This document shows positions 1 to 7,467 of a stretch of 64,000 bases of DNA, piece after piece (position 1 is the first letter of the stretch; each line of letters begins with the position of its first letter). The notes below the pieces were generated by a model. That model was not told the origin of the DNA and did no database searches. It saw nothing but the letters and a program-made list of their open reading frames with translations. A program made the translations under genes and the position numbers. Source of the stretch: an uncultured Bacillaceae bacterium (lineage in GTDB: Bacteria > Bacillota > Bacilli > Bacillales > Caldibacillaceae); assembly GCA_937934645.1 (NCBI GenBank), contig CALGYZ010000023.1, positions 29,042 through 93,041 of the forward strand, given 5' to 3'.

Positions 1-248
1 CATTTCAGACCCATCTCAGCAAACAGTGCAATATCCTCTTTATAGTGATGATAGAAGCCGATTGCTTCGTGGTTTGGATAAAATTGATCGGGTTCAATCG
101 TTGCGGTAATTTGTCGCGGCACATTGCTTGCACCGGCTGTCATGACATCGGCAATACTCGGCCCTTTTCCTCCTTCATTCCAGCCGCCTTCACATTGATG
201 TGCAGATAATGCACCGCCCCATAAGAAATCTTTTGGCAGTTTAGGCAT
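1..248 (-). CDS. 6-phospho-beta-glucosidase, GH1 family (N-terminal part, cut by window edge)
   Basis: The reverse complement of bases 248 to 1 encodes about 82 residues beginning MPKLPKDFLWGGALSAHQCE, the N-terminal strand of the GH1 (beta/alpha)8 barrel. The QCEGGWNEGGKG segment is typical of the phospho-glucosidase branch, which hydrolyses beta-glucoside 6-phosphates delivered by a PTS. An AAAAGGGG ribosome-binding site lies just upstream of the ATG. The catalytic glutamates would lie beyond the window edge and cannot be checked. It diverges from an RpiR/SIS regulator, a common arrangement for phospho-sugar genes, so that regulator probably controls it (inference). Exact substrate is unknown. 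Confidence 0.88.
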   Translation of the reverse strand, partial: MPKLPKDFLWGGALSAHQCEGGWNEGGKGPSIADVMTAGASNVPRQITATIEPDQFYPNHEAIGFYHHYKEDIALFAEMGLK

Positions 249-357
249 ATTACAAACCCCTTTTCTATGAATTTAAATTTAGTCGGCTGATTTTCCCGGG
301 AACAAATCTGTCGTTAAAATCAATGAAAATGTTAACGAATATTAAAACCAGATGTAT

Positions 358-381
358 ACTAAAATACTAAAATCCCTAAAA
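358..381. repeat. Three 8-bp tandem repeats in the glucosidase/RpiR intergenic region
   Basis: ACTAAAAT occurs twice head to tail (358-365 and 366-373), followed by a degenerate third copy CCCTAAAA (374-381). It sits midway between the divergent glucosidase and RpiR genes and could form part of an operator. The remaining 249-532 region is AT-rich with no further ORF. Confidence 0.35.
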
Positions 382-490
382 AAAGAATTCAATTAAATTT
401 TATACCGGTTTTAGAATCAGGTAAATGCGCAAAAGCTATTTAGTATTAAATAATGTAAAAAGTAGTATGTTACATTTTTGAAACAAACTG

Positions 491-519
491 TTACACAAAA
501 TTTAATGTGTTATTATAAT
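491..519 (+). promoter_or_regulatory. Sigma-A promoter of the RpiR-family gene
   Basis: The -35 is TTACAC (491-496) and the -10 is TATAAT (514-519), with a 17-bp spacer. Transcription would start near 526, only a few bases before the first ATG at 533. This favours the second in-frame ATG at 560 as the translation start. Confidence 0.6.
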
Positions 520-559
520 AAAATAGCATTTAATGAACAGTAAGGAGTACTTTGCTGAT

Positions 560-1291
560 ATGTTTACACATGATATTATCGCATCCTTAAACGAACTGGA
601 AACTTCCATATACAACTACATCATTCAAAATGCCGAAAAAATTCCTTACATGCGGATCCGGGAACTGGCTGCTGAAACCCATGTGTCCACTGCAACAATT
701 TTACGTTTTTGCAAAAAAGTGAATTGTGAAGGCTTTTCTGAATTTAAAGTGAAGCTGAAGATGCATCTTGAAAAGCAAAAAAAGACAGTTTTAAAAAGCG
801 CGAAGCATTCCGTCATCGAGTTTTTTGAAAGGACTTTGAAAGGGAATTTAGATGAAGAAATCAATGCGGCGGTGAATTTTATAAACAAAGCGGAAACAAT
901 TATTTTTATAGGAATCGGCAGTTCGGGAATTCTCGCGGAATACGGAGCCAGATATTTTTCCAGTTTCGGTAAATTTACTATGTACATCAAAGATCCGTTT
1001 TTTCCGATACATAATGTTGCAAAAAATAGTGCAACAATAGCATTGTCCGTGTCAGGCGAAACTGATTTAACTATTACACTTCTCAACCGGTTGAAACAAG
1101 AAGGAAGTAAAATTGTAAGTATTACCAACAATAAACATTCTACAATCGCAAAAATGTCTGAAGTCAACATTTCTTATTATGTAACGGAAGAAATACATGA
1201 TAACACAAATATCACGACTCAAATTCCGGCCATGTTTATTTTAGAGTCCATCGCCCGGGATTTATATAATCAAAATACAGAAAAAGAATAA
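560..1291 (+). CDS. RpiR-family transcriptional regulator with SIS domain
   Basis: An N-terminal helix-turn-helix of the RpiR type (about residues 1-75, with RELAAETHVSTATILRFCKK) is followed by a SIS sugar-phosphate-binding domain (about residues 100-235, with IGIGSSGILAEYGARYF and ALSVSGETD). Such proteins sense a phospho-sugar and control nearby sugar genes; the divergent GH1 phospho-glucosidase is the likely target. I chose ATG 560 rather than 533 because AAGGAG (542-547) can serve only the later start and the promoter places the mRNA 5' end near 526. With the earlier start the protein would be 252 residues. Confidence 0.85.
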   Translation: MFTHDIIASLNELETSIYNYIIQNAEKIPYMRIRELAAETHVSTATILRFCKKVNCEGFSEFKVKLKMHLEKQKKTVLKSAKHSVIEFFERTLKGNLDEEINAAVNFINKAETIIFIGIGSSGILAEYGARYFSSFGKFTMYIKDPFFPIHNVAKNSATIALSVSGETDLTITLLNRLKQEGSKIVSITNNKHSTIAKMSEVNISYYVTEEIHDNTNITTQIPAMFILESIARDLYNQNTEKE

Positions 1292-1336
1292 ACACAAACA
1301 AGTCTTTGAGTGGATGATGAACTGATCTTGTGTTTA
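1289..1336 (+). terminator. Weak stem-loop overlapping the RpiR stop codon
   Basis: A 9-bp perfect inverted repeat, TAAACACAA (1289-1297) with TTGTGTTTA (1328-1336), starts at the stop codon. A second hairpin, GCAAAAC...GTTTTGC (1360-1381), follows with a short T-rich tail. Either could end the regulator transcript; neither is a textbook terminator. Confidence 0.3.
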
Positions 1337-1391
1337 ATAAACCTAATTTCAATACAGGTGCAAAACATATTTTTGTTTTGCCCTTTCTTTA

Positions 1392-1518
1392 TCAACAAAA
1401 CCTGAGCCAAGTATGAATATTTACATTTTCTTTTGCAAGTACCGGTTGGAACATAACTCCGCTGATTAAGCTTAAAACCATATCAATCAAAAAAATCAGC
1501 ACGTTTTATCGACTTCAT
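1392..1518 (-). pseudogene. Decayed start of a secreted protein (frameshifted signal peptide)
   Basis: On the minus strand a GGAGGTG box runs into ATG 1518, which reads MKSIKRADFFD then stops. One frame over, from codon 1502, the reading is VLIFLIDMVLSLISGVMFQP followed by VLAKEN, then a stop at 1392. Basic N-terminus, hydrophobic core and an AxA-like cleavage site together resemble a signal peptide split by a one-base frameshift. No mature domain follows. The rest of the roughly 460-base interval to the tRNA shows no other gene. Interpretation as a relic is inference. Confidence 0.3.
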
Positions 1519-1667
1519 CACCTCCGGTTTTCAAGCACTGCCTAAGCTAATGCAAAGTTGGCCTGAAAATAAGCGGAGGGGGGTAAATAACGGATATCAG
1601 TAAGTTTATTTGGTCAATCTTAGTGTGAAACGAGATAAAAAGATGTCTTTTTCCCTAGATTTCTATT

Positions 1668-1714
1668 AAAAAACACGTCAAAAAAACCGATTGAAAATCG
1701 TTTTTTTGACGTGT
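1668..1714 (-). terminator. Intrinsic terminator of tRNA-Arg(CCT)
   Basis: A nearly perfect long inverted repeat with arms ACACGTCAAAAAAAC and GTTTTTTTGACGTGT (1673-1714) is followed on the minus strand by a T run. It lies about 40 bases past the 3' end of the tRNA. Confidence 0.8.
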
Positions 1715-1752
1715 CTTCCGGGAATTTTTTCACATTTGTTTTTACTTCGCTA

Positions 1753-1826
1753 CGTCCCAGGAGAGATTTGAACTCCCGACCTACAGCTTAGGAGGCTGTT
1801 GCTCTATCCAACTGAGCTACTGGGAC
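1753..1826 (-). tRNA. tRNA-Arg, anticodon CCT
   Basis: The minus strand folds into a complete cloverleaf. The acceptor arms are GTCCCAG (5') and CTGGGAC (3'), the D-arm contains AGCTCAGTTGGATAGAGC, the T-arm contains GTTCAAATC, and the anticodon loop CTCCTAA carries CCT, which reads AGG. The discriminator base is G and no CCA is encoded. It has its own promoter and terminator. Confidence 0.95.
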
Positions 1827-1863
1827 ATTAAAAAAAGCGTTATAACCAATTCAGGCAACTAAT

Positions 1864-1892
1864 ATTCTAACATAACAGGATCCTTTGCTCAA
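1864..1892 (-). promoter_or_regulatory. Sigma-A promoter of tRNA-Arg(CCT)
   Basis: The -35 is TTGAGC (1887-1892 on the minus strand) and the -10 is TAGAAT (1864-1869) with a 17-bp spacer and an extended TG motif. It lies about 38 bases upstream of the tRNA 5' end. Confidence 0.7.
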
Positions 1893-1945
1893 TAGTTTAT
1901 TCCCGCAAACAAAATCCGTTCGTTTTTATGAACGGGAATAAAATA

Positions 1946-1973
1946 GAAAAAGACTCTTGAAAAACAAGAGTCT
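1946..1973 (-). terminator. Intrinsic terminator of tRNA-Arg(TCT)
   Basis: Stem AGACTCTTG (1951-1959) with CAAGAGTCT (1965-1973), followed on the minus strand by TTTTTC and more T. It begins only a few bases after the tRNA 3' end, so the two arginine tRNA genes are transcribed separately. Confidence 0.8.
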
Positions 1974-1977
1974 TAAG

Positions 1978-2051
<74 letters not shown>

Positions 2052-2082
2052 ATACAAGGTGTGTTCAATTAAGACATTAATT

Positions 2083-2111
2083 ATTATACACCTCATTTTA
2101 TAAAATGTCAA
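2083..2111 (-). promoter_or_regulatory. Consensus sigma-A promoter of tRNA-Arg(TCT)
   Basis: TTGACA (2106-2111) and TATAAT (2083-2088) with a 17-bp spacer is a perfect consensus on the minus strand, about 30 bases upstream of the tRNA. Confidence 0.85.
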
Positions 2112-2115
2112 CAGA

Positions 2116-2152
2116 ATTCATCAGAAAAGTGGTGACAACTTTTCTGATGAAT
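2116..2152 (-). terminator. Perfect 15-bp hairpin between ysnB and the tRNA promoter
   Basis: ATTCATCAGAAAAGT (2116-2130) pairs with ACTTTTCTGATGAAT (2138-2152) around a 7-base loop. It lies downstream of ysnB and directly upstream of the tRNA promoter. The T tract that follows on the minus strand is interrupted, so termination efficiency is uncertain. Confidence 0.5.
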
Positions 2153-2206
2153 AGCATCCTTGCTATATTAATTAAATCACATATTTTTATTTTTTTCAAT
2201 AGTTTT

Positions 2207-2716
2207 TTATGAAAAATTTTCCTCGATTTTTTCGGAAAACATAAGCCCGGTACCATATTGATACACATTCACAACATAATGATGATCCTTTATGGTCAAT
2301 ATGATATAAGTCTTCTCCTTTCTTGAGCGCGGAAAAACGAGGCTGCCCGGATTAATAAACAGGATTCCACCTAACTTTTCAAATCCCAAAATATGGGAAT
2401 GACCGAAACAAACAATAGCGGCATTCAATTCTTCGGCCTTATATTTCAATTTCATCAGGTTGTATTTCACATTGTATAAATGTCCGTGGGTAACAAAAAT
2501 CCGTTTGTCTCCTGCTTCAATTATTTTTTCATCCGGAAAGTCATCTCCGTAATCACAATTTCCCCTGACCACGTGATAGCCTTCTACTGCAGGATGGTCT
2601 TTATCCAGTTCCGAATCTCCGCAATGGATATAATAGTCCAGGCCCGGATGCTGTTTGCGCAGTTTGATAAGTGGATCTGTCTGCCCGTGAGTGTCACTTA
2701 CAATTAAAACATCCAT
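2207..2716 (-). CDS. ysnB: Metallophosphoesterase, YsnB/YfcE family
   Basis: A 169-residue calcineurin-like phosphodiesterase. Metal-binding motifs run in order: SDTHG (Asp8, His10), HCGDSE, VRGNCDYGDD, VTHGH and FGHSH. These match the small MJ0936/YfcE-type phosphodiesterases, which bind two divalent metals in the cytoplasm; the natural substrate is not established. The ATG overlaps the rdgB stop codon in the arrangement TAATG, and an AAAGGGGAG site lies inside the end of rdgB, so the two genes are probably translationally coupled, as in B. subtilis. Confidence 0.88.
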   Translation of the reverse strand: MDVLIVSDTHGQTDPLIKLRKQHPGLDYYIHCGDSELDKDHPAVEGYHVVRGNCDYGDDFPDEKIIEAGDKRIFVTHGHLYNVKYNLMKLKYKAEELNAAIVCFGHSHILGFEKLGGILFINPGSLVFPRSRKEKTYIILTIKDHHYVVNVYQYGTGLMFSEKIEENFS

Positions 2717-3327
2717 TAAATAATCTCCCCTTTAGCAAATTCATTTTTCAGCCATTGATAAAGTTTATTTATTGCCTGTCTCCGGTGACTGATTTTGTTT
2801 TTTTGCTCCGGAGTTAGTTCCGCCATTGTCTTTCCAAGGGAAGGAACGTAAAAAACAGGGTCATAGCCGAAACCGTTATTCCCCCGTTTTTCCCTTAATA
2901 TCTTTCCCTCACATGTTCCCTCGAAAACAACCGGCTGACGTCCCGGTATGACGAGTGCCAGAGAGCAATGAAAACGGGCGGTACGTTTTTCATCCGGAAC
3001 ATCTTTTAATTCGGATAACACTTTTTGAATGTTCGCTTCATCATCTTTTTGCGGACCTGCATATCTTGCGGAAAAAATGCCGGGTTTTCCGCCTAAAGCA
3101 TCAACGATCAGCCCTGAATCATCGGCAGCAACGATCCGGTTAAAATGTCCGGCAATTCCTTTTGCTTTCAACACGGCATTTTCTGAGAACGTTGTGCCCG
3201 TTTCCTCAATATCCGGCACATCAGGAAAGTCCAGTAAAGTTTTCACCTCAAATCCGAGCGGTTGAAATATTTCCTGAAATTCCTTTGCCTTACCTTTATT
3301 TTTTGTGGCGACAATAAGTTCAATCAT
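2716..3327 (-). CDS. rdgB: XTP/dITP diphosphatase (RdgB/HAM1 family)
   Basis: This 203-residue enzyme hydrolyses non-canonical purine nucleoside triphosphates such as dITP and XTP to monophosphates, keeping them out of DNA and RNA. Family motifs are ATKNKGKAKEF at the N-terminus, AADDSGL, FSARYAG and GYDPVF. The open frame extends 38 codons further upstream, but that extension crosses an intrinsic terminator (3388-3421). A GAGG/AGGAG site sits in front of ATG 3327, so I place the start there. B. subtilis has rph directly upstream; here the preceding gene is gerM. Confidence 0.92.
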   Translation of the reverse strand: MIELIVATKNKGKAKEFQEIFQPLGFEVKTLLDFPDVPDIEETGTTFSENAVLKAKGIAGHFNRIVAADDSGLIVDALGGKPGIFSARYAGPQKDDEANIQKVLSELKDVPDEKRTARFHCSLALVIPGRQPVVFEGTCEGKILREKRGNNGFGYDPVFYVPSLGKTMAELTPEQKNKISHRRQAINKLYQWLKNEFAKGEII

Positions 3328-3369
3328 TGCTCCTACCTCATTTTCGTTTTGGTTTATTTTCCGATTCAG

Positions 3370-3375
3370 ATTATA
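3370..3375 (-). promoter_or_regulatory. Extended -10 promoter element of rdgB-ysnB
   Basis: TGCTATAAT on the minus strand lies between the gerM terminator and the rdgB start. No good -35 is present, so this would be an extended -10 promoter. A promoter is needed here because of the upstream terminator. Confidence 0.45.
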
Positions 3376-3387
3376 GCAAAATTTTGG

Positions 3388-3421
3388 AAAAAATAAAAAA
3401 GAGGCGGCTTTACGCCTCTTT
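3388..3421 (-). terminator. Intrinsic terminator after gerM
   Basis: AAAGAGGCG (3398-3406) pairs with CGCCTCTTT (3413-3421), followed on the minus strand by a long T-rich run. It separates gerM from rdgB-ysnB. Confidence 0.85.
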
Positions 3422-3448
3422 AACGGCAGAATGATTCCCAAGCCCGGT

Positions 3449-4492
3449 TCACAGGCTTCCTGTATTTACTTTAGCCGGGCGCATAACCGGTTCATCAAGC
3501 GGGTTTCCATCCTGATTTAACACATCCTGTTTACCGTTGACATGAATTGAAACCCCTTTAATATCTTCCAGCTCGGTCAACGATAATACAAGGGTATCCA
3601 ATACTTCCCGGGAAATTAGTTTTTGTTCATAACTTCCATAAATATTCTCATTAAAATTCAAAGTAACAATGCCGTCTTTTACTTCGGGCTTGTCAAGCAA
3701 TTTTACATCATCCATAAACAATGTATATAAAGGTGTTGTTACATTTGGTCCTTTGATTAACTCTTCAACCGCCGCCGTAATTTTATCCTTTTTTTCTTTG
3801 CTTACCCGCTTTGTCACAGGCACGTAATATGTTTCGCCATCGGTTTGGCCTACATAATACACAGTCACCGGATACGTATTTAAAATATCTACGGCATCAT
3901 CCGTATCAATATTTATTCCGTCTTCTCTCGTTAACTCCCCGTTAATTGGCGTACCGTTTACAGGCATTTCTTTCAACTCATTGCCATTAAGCATTAATTT
4001 CACTCGGTCAATTGTGTCAAATTGGGTTAATGTCCACGTCACGGATTGTAATACTCTTATTTCATCTTCCGGTGCATAATCCCCGAATTCTTTTGAAAAA
4101 TCAACGATGGCAGTGCCGTCTTTAATATCAACGGTCATTTCAGTTCCCGGCGGCAAGACAGCCCGGAAATCATCCGGCAACAATTCGGTTACCGGCCCGT
4201 CCACAACCAGATATTCAAGGGCTTGTTTAGCCGCACTTTCCGTATTCGGCAATTCTACGTTTTTCGGAACGACATAACCGTTTTTATCAATCAGATACAG
4301 TTCCGTATGAATAATTTCCGGACTTTGACCATCCTTTCCGCCGGCGTTTTCCTTCGTTACGTCAATATCATCTTCATATGAAACCTTTTGCGGCGGATCA
4401 ATATTTTCTTTACCGTCATTATTAAAAAGCGAGCATGCCGACAATAACACCGCTGCAAACACGAGACAAAAAACAGCTTTGAAACGTTTCAT
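3449..4492 (-). CDS. gerM: Spore germination/sporulation lipoprotein GerM
   Basis: The precursor begins MKRFKAVFCLVFAAVLLSAC, a lipoprotein signal peptide with lipobox LSAC and lipidated Cys20. The mature part holds two GerM domains (about residues 75-190 and 215-335), each a 100-residue module that includes the pattern of hydrophobic strands around VDFSKEF and LNFNEN. In B. subtilis GerM is needed for normal sporulation and germination and takes part in engulfment-stage complexes. I use the ATG at 4492, which has a GGGGGG-type site and the signal peptide at the correct place; an earlier in-frame start would bury it. Lies 96 bases after racE. Confidence 0.9.
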   Translation of the reverse strand: MKRFKAVFCLVFAAVLLSACSLFNNDGKENIDPPQKVSYEDDIDVTKENAGGKDGQSPEIIHTELYLIDKNGYVVPKNVELPNTESAAKQALEYLVVDGPVTELLPDDFRAVLPPGTEMTVDIKDGTAIVDFSKEFGDYAPEDEIRVLQSVTWTLTQFDTIDRVKLMLNGNELKEMPVNGTPINGELTREDGINIDTDDAVDILNTYPVTVYYVGQTDGETYYVPVTKRVSKEKKDKITAAVEELIKGPNVTTPLYTLFMDDVKLLDKPEVKDGIVTLNFNENIYGSYEQKLISREVLDTLVLSLTELEDIKGVSIHVNGKQDVLNQDGNPLDEPVMRPAKVNTGSL

Positions 4493-4588
4493 CCAATCCC
4501 CCCATGACTGTTTGTACTTATGTATACGAGCCTTTTTAGAAAAATAGACCGTCACGGGGAAAAAACCGGACAAAATGATCATCCGCTA

Positions 4589-5383
4589 CTAGGGAAGCCG
4601 TACGGATTCCACTTCTACATGGTCCATTCCCAGCCATTGCTGGGCCATTTTTTTAAAAATCGATTTTGAACCGGTTGTGAAAAACCGATAATTCGGCTCA
4701 TAGCCATTTCCATTCAACATATGCAAATGATCTAAAATCGCACTTGCTTCCCTGGCCGTTTCTTCACCGGAGCTGATCACTTTCGTTTTTTTTCCGAAAT
4801 AGGATTCGATAACCGGTTGCAGTAACGGATAATGGGTACACCCTAGGATTAATGTGTCAATATTTTTATCTTTTAACGGAGCCAGGGATTCAGCGACGAT
4901 TTTTTCTGCGAACGGTCCTTCCCATTCCCCGCTTTCAACAAGGGGGACAAGCTTCGGACAGGCAAGTCCGTATATTTCTGCCCGTCTGTGTATTTTTTTC
5001 AAAGCTGTTTCATACGCTTTACTTTGAATGGTCATTTGCGTACCGATTACGCCGATTTTATAAGTTTTGGACACTTTGATCGCCGCCCGGGCACCCGGAT
5101 TTACGACGCCTATTACCGGGATGGACAAGCTTTCCCGTATTTCATTCAGTGCAACGGCTGTTGCCGTATTACATGCAATAATTAACATTTTAATGTGGAA
5201 TTTTTCCAGAAACCGGGTCATTTCCCATGTATACTGTCTGATTTCTTCTTCAGAGCGCGGTCCATACGGACACCGGGCTGTATCACCCAAATATATAATC
5301 GATTCATTCGGTAATTGCCGTATCACTTCTTTTACAACGGTTAACCCGCCTAAACCTGAGTCAATTATTCCTATCGGATTCAT
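4589..5383 (-). CDS. racE: Glutamate racemase
   Basis: A 264-residue cofactor-independent racemase converting L- to D-glutamate for peptidoglycan (and for poly-gamma-glutamate in some bacilli). N-terminal IGIIDSGLGGLTV, DTARCPYGPR, the first catalytic cysteine in IACNTATA and the second in LGCTHYPLL are all present. The start ATG has no close ribosome-binding site; the nearest purine-rich segment AAAGG is about 17 bases away and no alternative start exists in frame. Upstream, 5384-5748 holds no gene. It contains a GCCGGCA/TGCCGGC inverted repeat and AT-rich sequence. Confidence 0.95.
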   Translation of the reverse strand: MNPIGIIDSGLGGLTVVKEVIRQLPNESIIYLGDTARCPYGPRSEEEIRQYTWEMTRFLEKFHIKMLIIACNTATAVALNEIRESLSIPVIGVVNPGARAAIKVSKTYKIGVIGTQMTIQSKAYETALKKIHRRAEIYGLACPKLVPLVESGEWEGPFAEKIVAESLAPLKDKNIDTLILGCTHYPLLQPVIESYFGKKTKVISSGEETAREASAILDHLHMLNGNGYEPNYRFFTTGSKSIFKKMAQQWLGMDHVEVESVRLP

Positions 5384-5748
5384 TGCTGAAACTGTCTCAA
5401 CCTTTCGTTTTTAGGTATTTTTAACATTCCCTGAAAGATCCAGAATTGCTTTTTCTGAATTCTTATGGATACGATTTCCAGCCGGCAACTGATTTTAAAC
5501 TTATAATCAATTATTTTTCATGCCGGCTTGTTGCATCCATATGCTCGATCGCCTAATATCCCCGTCCGGTGAAAAGCAGGACAGCAGAAAATCATAATAA
5601 AGAAGCAACCTTATTCATTTTCCAATGTTTCTAAAAAAATTTCAAGTTTTCTTTCGAAGATAATACTTTTATAATATAGTATTTTATTTGCCATAACAAA
5701 ATCACCATCTGTTATTTGCCCATTTCTTTTTTATAATTGAAAAACAGT

Positions 5749-5777
5749 CACTCCGGGCGAACCATTCACATATGATA
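5749..5777 (+). promoter_or_regulatory. Candidate sigma-K promoter of gerE
   Basis: CATATGATA (5769-5777) fits the sigma-K -10 consensus CATANNNTA, and an AC dinucleotide 17 bases earlier (5750-5751) fits the minimal -35. B. subtilis gerE is transcribed by sigma-K in the mother cell, which agrees with this assignment. Confidence 0.55.
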
Positions 5778-5831
5778 TGATGACGATGCATACCCACCCT
5801 GTGTTTCTAGCTGTGAAGGCAAGGAGGGTTC

Positions 5832-6062
5832 ATGTATTTGAAGGAGAATGATTTCAAACATAAGCCGTTACTAACCAAGCGGGAAAGAGAAGTATTTGAG
5901 TTGTTGGTTCAAGATAAGACAACCAAAGAAATTGCCCAAGAGTTATTCATTAGTGAAAAAACTGTCCGAAACCATATATCAAATGCCATGCAGAAGCTTG
6001 GCGTAAAGGGGCGTTCTCAGGCTGTTGTAGAACTTCTCCGCATGGGGGAGTTAAAGCTCTAA
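5832..6062 (+). CDS. gerE: Spore coat regulator GerE
   Basis: This 76-residue LuxR/FixJ-type DNA-binding protein is nearly identical to B. subtilis GerE. LTKREREVFELLVQDKTTKE opens the helix-turn-helix, and EKTVRNHISNAMQKLGV holds the recognition helix. GerE acts late in the mother cell, activating or repressing spore coat genes under sigma-K. AAGGAGGG lies four bases before the ATG. It is the only plus-strand gene among the neighbouring minus-strand genes, as in B. subtilis, where it stands between racE and ysmA. Confidence 0.97.
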   Translation: MYLKENDFKHKPLLTKREREVFELLVQDKTTKEIAQELFISEKTVRNHISNAMQKLGVKGRSQAVVELLRMGELKL

Positions 6063-6099
6063 AAAATACCGGCTCTCCTTATGGAAGCCGGTTTTCATT
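6060..6099. terminator. Bidirectional terminator between gerE and ysmA
   Basis: ACCGGCT (6068-6074) pairs with AGCCGGT (6086-6092), flanked by an A run on the left and TTTTCATTTT on the right. It can end both converging genes. Confidence 0.75.
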
Positions 6100-6120
6100 T
6101 TGATAATATAAAACATCTTT

Positions 6121-6588
6121 TTATTTATTGTTTCTCGGTAAATACTTTTCCAGTTTTTCTATCTCTTCTTTTGACCATTTTTCACTTTTTCCATTATTCC
6201 TGTTAAACTTAACCAGTACTCCCCTTCCGGTAAAGCAAGGCTCCCGACCGTCTTTTTTGCCCAAGTAATGCAAATCCACCGAAGAATTCCCGATTTTGGC
6301 CACTTTCACATATAGATCAATTTTTTCATCAAAAAATACTTGCTGTAAATAATCACATTGCAAATCACTAACCACGAAAATAATTTCTCCCGGTTTCCCG
6401 GAGAGGTTGTGGAACAATCCAATATGCTTTAAAAATTCAATTCTTGCCTGTTCAAAATATATAAAGGGTACTGTATTATTCAGATGTCCGTACATATCAA
6501 CTTCATTGAACCTGACCTTCACCGTAATGAAAAACTCAAATTCCTTTTCCCATGTTTGGAAATCTTCTATATAATGGATATTTTTCAT
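6121..6588 (-). CDS. ysmA: Acyl-CoA thioesterase, hotdog fold (YsmA family)
   Basis: A 155-residue 4HBT-type hotdog thioesterase. The segment RFNEVDMYGHLNN carries the family's catalytic aspartate and the DxxGHxNN helix start. B. subtilis ysmA occupies the same place between sdhB and gerE. Substrate is unknown; short or aromatic acyl-CoAs are typical for the family. AGGGGTGGG precedes the ATG, and the gene is isolated by terminators on both sides. Confidence 0.85.
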   Translation of the reverse strand: MKNIHYIEDFQTWEKEFEFFITVKVRFNEVDMYGHLNNTVPFIYFEQARIEFLKHIGLFHNLSGKPGEIIFVVSDLQCDYLQQVFFDEKIDLYVKVAKIGNSSVDLHYLGKKDGREPCFTGRGVLVKFNRNNGKSEKWSKEEIEKLEKYLPRNNK

Positions 6589-6620
6589 TTCCCACCCCTG
6601 CTAAAAAATGAATTCCGATG

Positions 6621-6661
6621 AAAAAAAGGTTGACTAACATATAAAGATGCCAGTCAACCTT
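6621..6661 (-). terminator. Terminator of the sdhCAB operon
   Basis: AAGGTTGACT pairs with AGTCAACCTT (6626-6661 overall), followed on the minus strand by seven T. Confidence 0.85.
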
Positions 6662-6677
6662 ATTTGTAAGCTGGATA

Positions 6678-7445
6678 TTAATATGAATAATCACTGCCGA
6701 AGAAGTTTTTGAACATTTGCACTGTAGCTTCCCGGTTTAGAGCTGCAATGGATGTTGTTAACGGAATTCCTTTCGGGCAAACTTCTACACAGTTCTGTGA
6801 GTTACCGCAGTTGGCCAGTCCGCCGTCCCCCATGATTGTGGCCATCCGTTCTTTTTTGTGCATAGCACCTGTCGGATGGGAGTTGAACAAACGGACTTGT
6901 GATAACGGTGCCGGGCCGATAAAGCTTGATTTATCGTTAACGTTCGGGCATGCTTCCATACAAACACCGCAAGTCATGCACTTCGATAATTCATAAGCCC
7001 ACTGCCGTTTGCTTTCGGGCATTCTCGGTCCCGGTCCCAAGTCATAGGTTCCGTCAATCGGAATCCAGGCTTTAACTTTCTTCAATGCATCGAACATGCG
7101 GCTCCGGTCAATGAGTAAGTCACGGATGACCGGGAATGTCCGCATCGGCTCAAGCCGGATCGGTTCCTCGAGCTGGTCAATCATTGCCGAACACGCTTGT
7201 CTCGGTTTTCCGTTAATCACCATAGAACAGGCACCGCAGACTTCTTCCAGACAGTTCATCTCCCATTGAACCGGAGAAGTCTTTTTGCCATCTTTCGTAA
7301 CAGGATTCCGCTGGATTTCCATTAACGCCGAAATGACGTTCATATTCGGACGGTATGGAATTTCAAAAGTCTCGTCATAAGGGGCAGAATCCGGATTATC
7401 CTGTCTCTGTACGATGATTGTTACCGTTTTTTGTCCCTCTGCCAT
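6678..7445 (-). CDS. sdhB: Succinate dehydrogenase iron-sulfur subunit
   Basis: A 255-residue subunit carrying electrons from the flavin of SdhA to menaquinone at the membrane. The N-terminal ferredoxin domain has the [2Fe-2S] ligands in NCLEEVCGACSM and a downstream cysteine (PRQACSAM). The C-terminal domain has CMTCGVCMEACP and CGNSQNCVEVCPKG for the [4Fe-4S] and [3Fe-4S] clusters. GGGGAGG precedes the ATG, which lies 22 bases after the sdhA stop. Last gene of sdhCAB. Confidence 0.97.
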   Translation of the reverse strand: MAEGQKTVTIIVQRQDNPDSAPYDETFEIPYRPNMNVISALMEIQRNPVTKDGKKTSPVQWEMNCLEEVCGACSMVINGKPRQACSAMIDQLEEPIRLEPMRTFPVIRDLLIDRSRMFDALKKVKAWIPIDGTYDLGPGPRMPESKRQWAYELSKCMTCGVCMEACPNVNDKSSFIGPAPLSQVRLFNSHPTGAMHKKERMATIMGDGGLANCGNSQNCVEVCPKGIPLTTSIAALNREATVQMFKNFFGSDYSY

Positions 7446-7467
7446 GAAACTTGCCTCCCCTTTTTAA

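Noticed and set aside
324..337. Possible catabolite-responsive element TGAAAATGTTAACG upstream of the GH1 gene
   Set aside because: It lacks the central CG of the cre consensus and the 3' half is mismatched; too weak to report as a site.
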